A DNA stretch of 16,919 bases from JAFGPJ01 sp964439135 (GTDB lineage Bacteria > Planctomycetota > Phycisphaerae > Sedimentisphaerales > Anaerobacaceae): positions 1 to 16,919 of the forward strand of contig CAYTNN010000088.1 of the NCBI GenBank assembly GCA_964439135.1. Reading direction: 5' to 3'. Under the pieces are notes generated by a model that saw nothing but the letters and a program-made list of their open reading frames with translations, ran no database searches and had not been told where the DNA came from. The number at the start of each line of letters is the position of its first letter. Position 1 is the first letter of the stretch. Made by a program: the position numbers and the translations under genes. Shown in pieces: positions 12,529-16,919 of the stretch.

Positions 12529-15500
12529 ATGAATCCGGTCGAAAACTACCTCAAAGACATCAATATGATCAAATCGACTGGTGGTTCAGTTGATGAAAAA
12601 TCCTTCTACACACCTCTATGCAATTTAATCAACGAGGTTGGAAAAAAGCTTAAGCCTAAAGTCTTTTGCCATTCTGAAGTCAAGGATACAGGTGCTGGGA
12701 ATCCCGACATTGGCTTATACGCTCAGCAACAGCTTCAGAACTTGAAACAAGGGGNNNNNNNNNNNNNNNNNNNNNNNNNNNNNNNNNNNNNNNNNNNNNN
12801 NNNNNNNNNNNNNNNNNNNNNNNNNNNNNNNNNNNNNNNNNNNNNNNNNNNNNNAATCCCGACATTGGCTTATACGCTCAGCAACAGCTTCAGAACTTGA
12901 AACAAGGGGGCCCCTTGGTACAGATTCCAGAGCGAGGCGTGGTCGAGGTCAAGCCCGCGAGCGACGACTCATGGATTACTGCTGAGGGTGAGCAAGTAAC
13001 AAGATACTGGGGACATTATGGTCAGATTCTTGTTACGAATTACCGAGATTTCATTTTCGTAGTACAGGACGAAAATGGCAATCAGGTCAAACTCGAATCC
13101 TTACGTTTAGCAGAAAGTGAAACTAATTTTTGGGATCTAACGACTCGACCCCGCAAGGCCGCGGAGGAAAAAGGGGAAAGACTAACCGAATACCTCAGTC
13201 GGGTGATGTTGCATTCTGCTATAATCTCTGATCCCGAAAAGGTAGCATGGTTCCTTGCCTCTTATGCAAAAGAGGCGAAAGCCAGGATTGAATCAGCCGG
13301 CGATTTGCCCGGCCTCGCAGCTATACGACGAGGATTGGAAGAATCGCTCGGCATGAAATTTGAGGGTGACAATGGTGAACACTTCTTCCAAGCTACTCTG
13401 ATACAGACGCTTTTCTATGGAATCTTTTCCTCTTGGGTGCTTTGGTCTCGTAATCATAGCCATAAGAGCCGTGAGCGATTTAGGTGGCATGAAGCGGCTT
13501 GGAACCTCCACGTGCCTATGATCGCCGCTCTTTTCTCACAGATTGCTACTCCAAACAAACTAAAACCACTCGGAATAGACGAAGTTCTTGACTGGGCTGG
13601 GATGGTGCTCAATCGTGTCGATAGAGCAAGATTCTTTGAGATATTCGAACATGAGCATGCCGTCCAGTATTTTTATGAACCGTTCCTGAAAGCGTACGAT
13701 CCCGAATTACGCAAGGAGCTTGGAGTCTGGTATACACCGCACGAAATAGTCAAATACCAGGTTGCCCGTGTAGACACTGTCTTGCGGGAAGAGTTGGATA
13801 TCGAAGATGGTTTGGCTGATCCAAATGTTTACGTTTTAGATCCTTGCTGTGGAACCGGAGCCTACCTTGTGGAAGTATTGAGAAAAATCCACGAAACACT
13901 TGAGAATAAAGGCTCTGATGCCCTGATGGGTCAGCAATTGAAGAAAGCCGCTATGGAAAGGGTGTTTGGTTTTGAGATTCTGCCCGCCCCTTTTGTTGTG
14001 GCCCATCTCCAACTTGGGCTGATGCTCAAGAATCTCAATGCTCCGCTTTCGGACAAGAAGAATGAACGTGTTGGCGTCTACCTCACAAATGCACTGACCG
14101 GGTGGGAACCTGAGAAAAAACCTAAAGACAAACTCCCATTTCCTGAATTGCAGGAAGAACACGATGCGGCGGAACAAGTTAAGTGCGACGTCCCTATTCT
14201 TGTAATTCTTGGCAATCCACCGTATAATGCTTTTGCAGGCACCAGCCCCAAAGAAGAGGAAGGACTCGTTGAAGAATATAAAGGCATTTACTATGAGCAG
14301 AAAACATCGAAACGCGGCGGTCCTGGTAAACAAATTAGGCATTATAGGTTAAATGACCCGGAATCAAAAGGTGGTTGGGGAATAAAGAAATTTAATCTCG
14401 ATGAACTATATGTACGCTTCTTCAGGATTGCCGAACGACGCATTGTCAAGGGTGGAATGGGGATCGTCTCTTATATTTCTAATTTCTCATATCTCGGCGA
14501 TCCGTCATTTGTCATTATGCGCGAGCGGTTTCTTGCAGAGTTTGACCAACTCTGGTTTGACTGTATGAACGGTGACAGCCGGGAAACAGGAAAAATAACT
14601 CCGGAGGGTAAACCCGATCCAAGTGTGTTCTCTACTGAGCAAAACAAACAGGGTATTAGAGTCGGAACAACGATCAGTTTGATGGTACGTAAACAAAAAC
14701 GCAGGAAAGAGCGTCAAGTACGTTTTAGACATTTCTGGGGCACTGAGAAAAGGAAAGAACTTCTCGATAGCCTGAGGGCGGGGAACATCAATAGAGAGTA
14801 CAATATTTCCAAGCCCACAAAAAGTAATAGATATTCATTTAGACCGTCCAATGTAGCTGAACACTATCTTGGATGGCCTAAGGTATTGGAGCTTTCCTTG
14901 ATGCCTGCATACAACGGCCCAGTTGAGAGACGAGCCATGGCCCTTATCTCTATTGATAGAAATGCTCTGATGTTCCGAATGAAAAAATACTTCGATAAGA
15001 CTGTCAGCAACCAAGAAATTGTGTCTATCTACCCTTCGTTGATGATGACAGGTAATCGCATAATTGGTCCTGAAGCACGTGCAAAGATCATGAAGGGATT
15101 CAGATATGACGAGAACTGTATCGTTCGTTATCCATTTAAGCCCTTTGATATTCGCTGGTGTTATCTCGAAAACTTACGTCCGCTTTTCAGTGAACCAAGC
15201 CCTCAACTACTTAAGCAGCGTTCTGTTCCTAACAACGCATTCTTCTTGACACGTGACACAGCCGACAAGAAGACCGAAGGGCCACCGTTCCTTTTCGCAC
15301 GTCTTGTATGTGATTATGACTGTGTCTCAGGTCACGCCCGGCACTTTCCGATACGGCTCTGTCAGAAATCTCAAACAAGAGATAAGAATAATGCGACTGC
15401 CAATATGTTCGGCGATGATGCATTCGTTACCGCAAATCTTTCTAGACCGGTGCGCATTTATCTTAAATCGCTAGGCATCAGGAATCCTGATAAGAATGCG

Positions 15501-16229
15501 GAGACGGCAGGCTTGATTTGGATGCACGCACTGGCAATCGGTTATTCGCCAGCGTATCTTTCTGAAAATGCAGATGGAGTAAGGCAAGATTGGCCTCGGA
15601 TTCCATTGCCTGATTCGGAAGAAACGTTGCTGAGCTCTGACGCTCTTGGCAGTGAAGTAGCGGCATTGCTTGATACGGAATCGCACGTTACGTGCGTTAC
15701 GGGTGGGACTATCCGCCCGGATTTGCGGTCTATCGGCGCTGTGAGCCATGTAGCTGCCCATTCCATTGATCCGCAGCAAGGCGAGCTCGATATGACCGCT
15801 GGTTGGGGGCACTTCGGTAAGAGTAAAGCAATTATGCCTGGCACGGGGAGGGCAGTAGAACGCTCTTACACACCAACAGAGCGAGACCTGATAGAGCAAG
15901 GCGCTGTTAAGCTCGGATTGACTCTTAAACAGGCACTTGGACAGTTGGGCGAAACGACATACGATATATATGTCAATGACGTTGCCTACTGGAGCAACAT
16001 ACCGGTGAATGTTTGGAATTACTACATCGGCGGCTATCAAGTCATAAAGAAGTGGCTGAGCTATCGAGAAAAGGAAATTCTTGGTCGCGGCCTGAAAATG
16101 GAAGAAGTACATGAAGTAATGAACATGGCTCGTCGTATTGCCGCCATAATATTGCTTCAGCCTGCGCTTGACGAGAACTACGGAGCAGTCAAGAAGTCAA
16201 CTTTCGACTGGCCCGGTGACAAATCATAA
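12529..16229 (+). CDS. Single-chain restriction-modification enzyme: nuclease + N6-adenine methyltransferase + specificity region (Type ISP-like, no helicase)
   Basis: As written the gene is interrupted by 100 N (12755-12854) and a duplicated 55-bp end. Removing 155 bases gives one continuous frame of 1181 residues. The numbering below uses this joined protein. Residues ~50-115: a PD-(D/E)xK nuclease-like core, P59-D60 ... E88-V89-K90, then a helical connector. GVWYTP (347-352) opens the methyltransferase; motif I is LDPCCGTGAY (DPCCGTG at 386-392) and the catalytic motif IV is NPPY (511-514), as in N6-adenine methylases. The long C-terminal part (~600-1181) should hold target recognition and resembles Type ISP C-terminal regions. 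LlaGI/LlaBIII-type ISP enzymes are ~1570 residues because they carry a helicase; none is visible here. It should methylate and cut DNA as one polypeptide, in the manner of Type IIG. It has no partner genes. The sequence looks more AT-rich by eye than enolase, which would fit horizontal acquisition. Confidence 0.88.
12700..12754 (+). repeat. 55-bp contig-end copy, left of assembly gap
   Basis: Identical base for base to 12855-12909. Both copies are in the same reading frame of the restriction-modification gene. Confidence 0.95.
12755..12854. other. Assembly gap: exactly 100 N
   Basis: A round 100-N run is a scaffolder's default for an unknown distance. The flanking 55-bp identity shows that the two contigs actually overlap, so the gap probably contains no missing sequence. 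Confidence 0.95.
12855..12909 (+). repeat. 55-bp contig-end copy, right of assembly gap
   Basis: Second copy of 12700-12754. A 15-bp interrupted palindrome (CAAGGGG-G-CCCCTTG, 12903-12917) starts inside it and may be why assembly broke here. Confidence 0.95.
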
Positions 16230-16271
16230 TCCATTTCCTTGGGATGGATAAAGTGGATTAACGAAACAATC

Positions 16272-16286
16272 GCCGCCCACGGCGGC
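16272..16286. repeat. GC-rich hairpin downstream of the restriction-modification gene
   Basis: GCCGCC (16272-16277) pairs with GGCGGC (16281-16286) around CAC. It has no T-tract, so it is a poor intrinsic terminator. Confidence 0.4.
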
Positions 16287-16489
16287 TGGCCGAAGAAGTG
16301 AATTTAGAATTTAGAATAAAGAATATCCCGCCCCCTTGCGTTGCCGGGTCGAATCACGCAATACGCACTATGCAGCACGCACTACGAATAATGGAAGCCG
16401 TCTCACGGAGATTTTTCTGGAATTCCCCCGCCCTATAGTGTAATTTTTCGTATAATGTATAACGAATTTATGTAGAAGACATGAATTAA

Positions 16490-16517
16490 GTAAAAAGGCA
16501 AAAGTAAAAAGGCAAAA
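16490..16517 (+). repeat. 14-bp tandem duplication GTAAAAAGGCAAAA
   Basis: Two exact adjacent copies at 16490-16503 and 16504-16517. Confidence 0.9.
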
Positions 16518-16560
16518 ACAGATAGATGTCAAAATAGTCAATAATCAATAGAAAGCTTGT

Positions 16561-16576
16561 GCCCGCGAAGGCGGGT
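16561..16576. repeat. GCCCGC-GAAG-GCGGGT hairpin
   Basis: Six base pairs (one G-T) close a GAAG tetraloop. It is followed downstream by TTCGTGTTAATTCGTGGTTA-type sequence (16597-16614), a combination I associate with dispersed intergenic repeats in planctomycete-like genomes. Confidence 0.5.
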
Positions 16577-16615
16577 ATAGTAAATCCGGTGTTTATTCGT
16601 GTTAATTCGTGGTTA

Positions 16616-16846
16616 AGTTGAAAAAACAAAACCAAAACCGGCCTTCGGCCGGAAATCCGAAGCACTAAGCACTAAATCCGAAACAACGGCATTAAAAATA
16701 GCTTAGTTGAAAAAACAAAGCCAATTTTAGAATGGTCGAAATGACGTTAAGTTAATATTAACAATGGTTTACGGAGATTTTAATGGGCCGGGGCAGCGAA
16801 AAAACAAAGCCAATTCAAACCCAAACGAAGCCAAACAAAGCCAATT
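16616..16846 (+). repeat. Dispersed copies of an A-rich ~18-bp unit (GAAAAAACAAAGCCAATT)
   Basis: Exact 18-bp copies at 16709-16726 and 16798-16815, a 14-bp core at 16833-16846 and a variant (A for G) at 16616-16635, which shares the AGTTG lead-in with the copy at 16705. All are in the same orientation. Spacing is irregular (roughly 90, 90 and 35 bp) and spacers differ, so this is not a CRISPR array. Confidence 0.8.
16638..16652. repeat. CCGGCC-TTC-GGCCGG hairpin
   Basis: A perfect 6-bp GC stem with a 3-nt loop, lying between the first and second copies of the A-rich unit. Confidence 0.5.
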
Positions 16847-16919
16847 TATGTTAGCCCCCAGCACTGCTGTGGGGTTGAAAAAAACGCAAAATAATGAAAA
16901 AAACAGGTGAAAAAGAGTA

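Larger units (their letters stand above)
16230..16919. other. 690-bp repeat-rich intergenic stretch at the window end
   Basis: I find no supportable gene. It contains GC hairpins (16272-16286, 16561-16576, 16638-16652), a 14-bp tandem duplication (16490-16517), several AACAAAGCCAATT copies and A-rich simple sequence. In frame with the preceding stop, the first 24 codons stay open to a TGA at 16299-16301. Confidence 0.7.

Noticed and set aside
12700..12909. The 55-bp duplication as a genuine biological repeat
   Set aside because: The copies are identical, flank an exact 100-N run, and merging them restores one frame; contig overlap is the simpler explanation.
13836..14342. 168-codon minus-strand ORF over the methylase motifs
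   Set aside because: It covers DPCCGTG and NPPY in antisense and has no domain of its own.
15471..16112. 213-codon minus-strand ORF inside the restriction-modification gene
   Set aside because: No recognisable domain or ribosome site; it lies fully antisense to a well-supported coding region.
12897..16229. A separate methylase gene starting at TTG 12897
   Set aside because: The TTG is codon 72 of the joined gene and lies inside the duplicated contig end; this start would lose half of the nuclease motif.
16616..16846. CRISPR array
   Set aside because: Units are short, unevenly spaced and A-rich, spacers are not of constant length, and no cas gene is nearby.

Overview
The window looks like a piece of a metagenome-assembled chromosome from Planctomycetota, probably class Phycisphaerae (Sedimentisphaerales-like). 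This is an inference from gene content and style: a CotH/PA14/IPT surface protein, a solitary prepilin of the planctomycete type (KAFTLIELLVV...MPALQRVKEQAR), a tandem clpP pair behind tig, a membrane-anchored PCMT, and intergenic DNA full of short hairpins and A-rich repeats. No rRNA or other direct phylogenetic marker is present.

Layout. (1) 1-2334: 3' part of a large secreted CotH-kinase protein, cut by the window edge; its C-terminal IPT/TIG fold appears to carry an inserted PA14 domain. (2) 6021 down to 2415, minus strand: a protein-quality-control operon, tig - clpP - clpP - lipoprotein, with gaps of 36 bp, 23 bp and a 1-bp stop/start overlap. (3) 6331-6401, minus: tRNA-Gly(GCC) with its own promoter. 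(4) 6744-9227: a membrane-anchored protein-L-isoaspartate methyltransferase (+), an Mth938-fold protein (-), a doubtful 66-codon ORF and a zinc-ribbon/TPR membrane protein (+). (5) 9549-10301: a solitary prepilin-like protein with a promoter, a 120-nt leader and a terminator. (6) 10305-11003: a gene-free stretch with a decayed coding fragment and a dispersed hairpin, ending in a near-consensus promoter for enolase (11004-12305). (7) 12529-16229: one long restriction-modification gene. (8) 16230-16919: gene-poor, repeat-rich DNA.

The most useful correction concerns the restriction-modification locus. The run of exactly 100 N at 12755-12854 is flanked by two identical 55-bp copies. Dropping the Ns and one copy rejoins the two half-ORFs exactly in frame into a 1181-residue protein. 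It has an N-terminal PD...EVK nuclease motif, a GVWYTP/DPCCGTG/NPPY adenine methyltransferase core and a long C-terminal region, and resembles Type ISP enzymes that lack the helicase. It is the only defence-like element here and stands alone, apart from a 16-codon leader ORF just upstream.

The rest is mostly housekeeping: co-translational folding and proteolysis (tig/clpP), isoaspartate repair and glycolysis (eno). I see no CRISPR array, integrase, transposase or att site.
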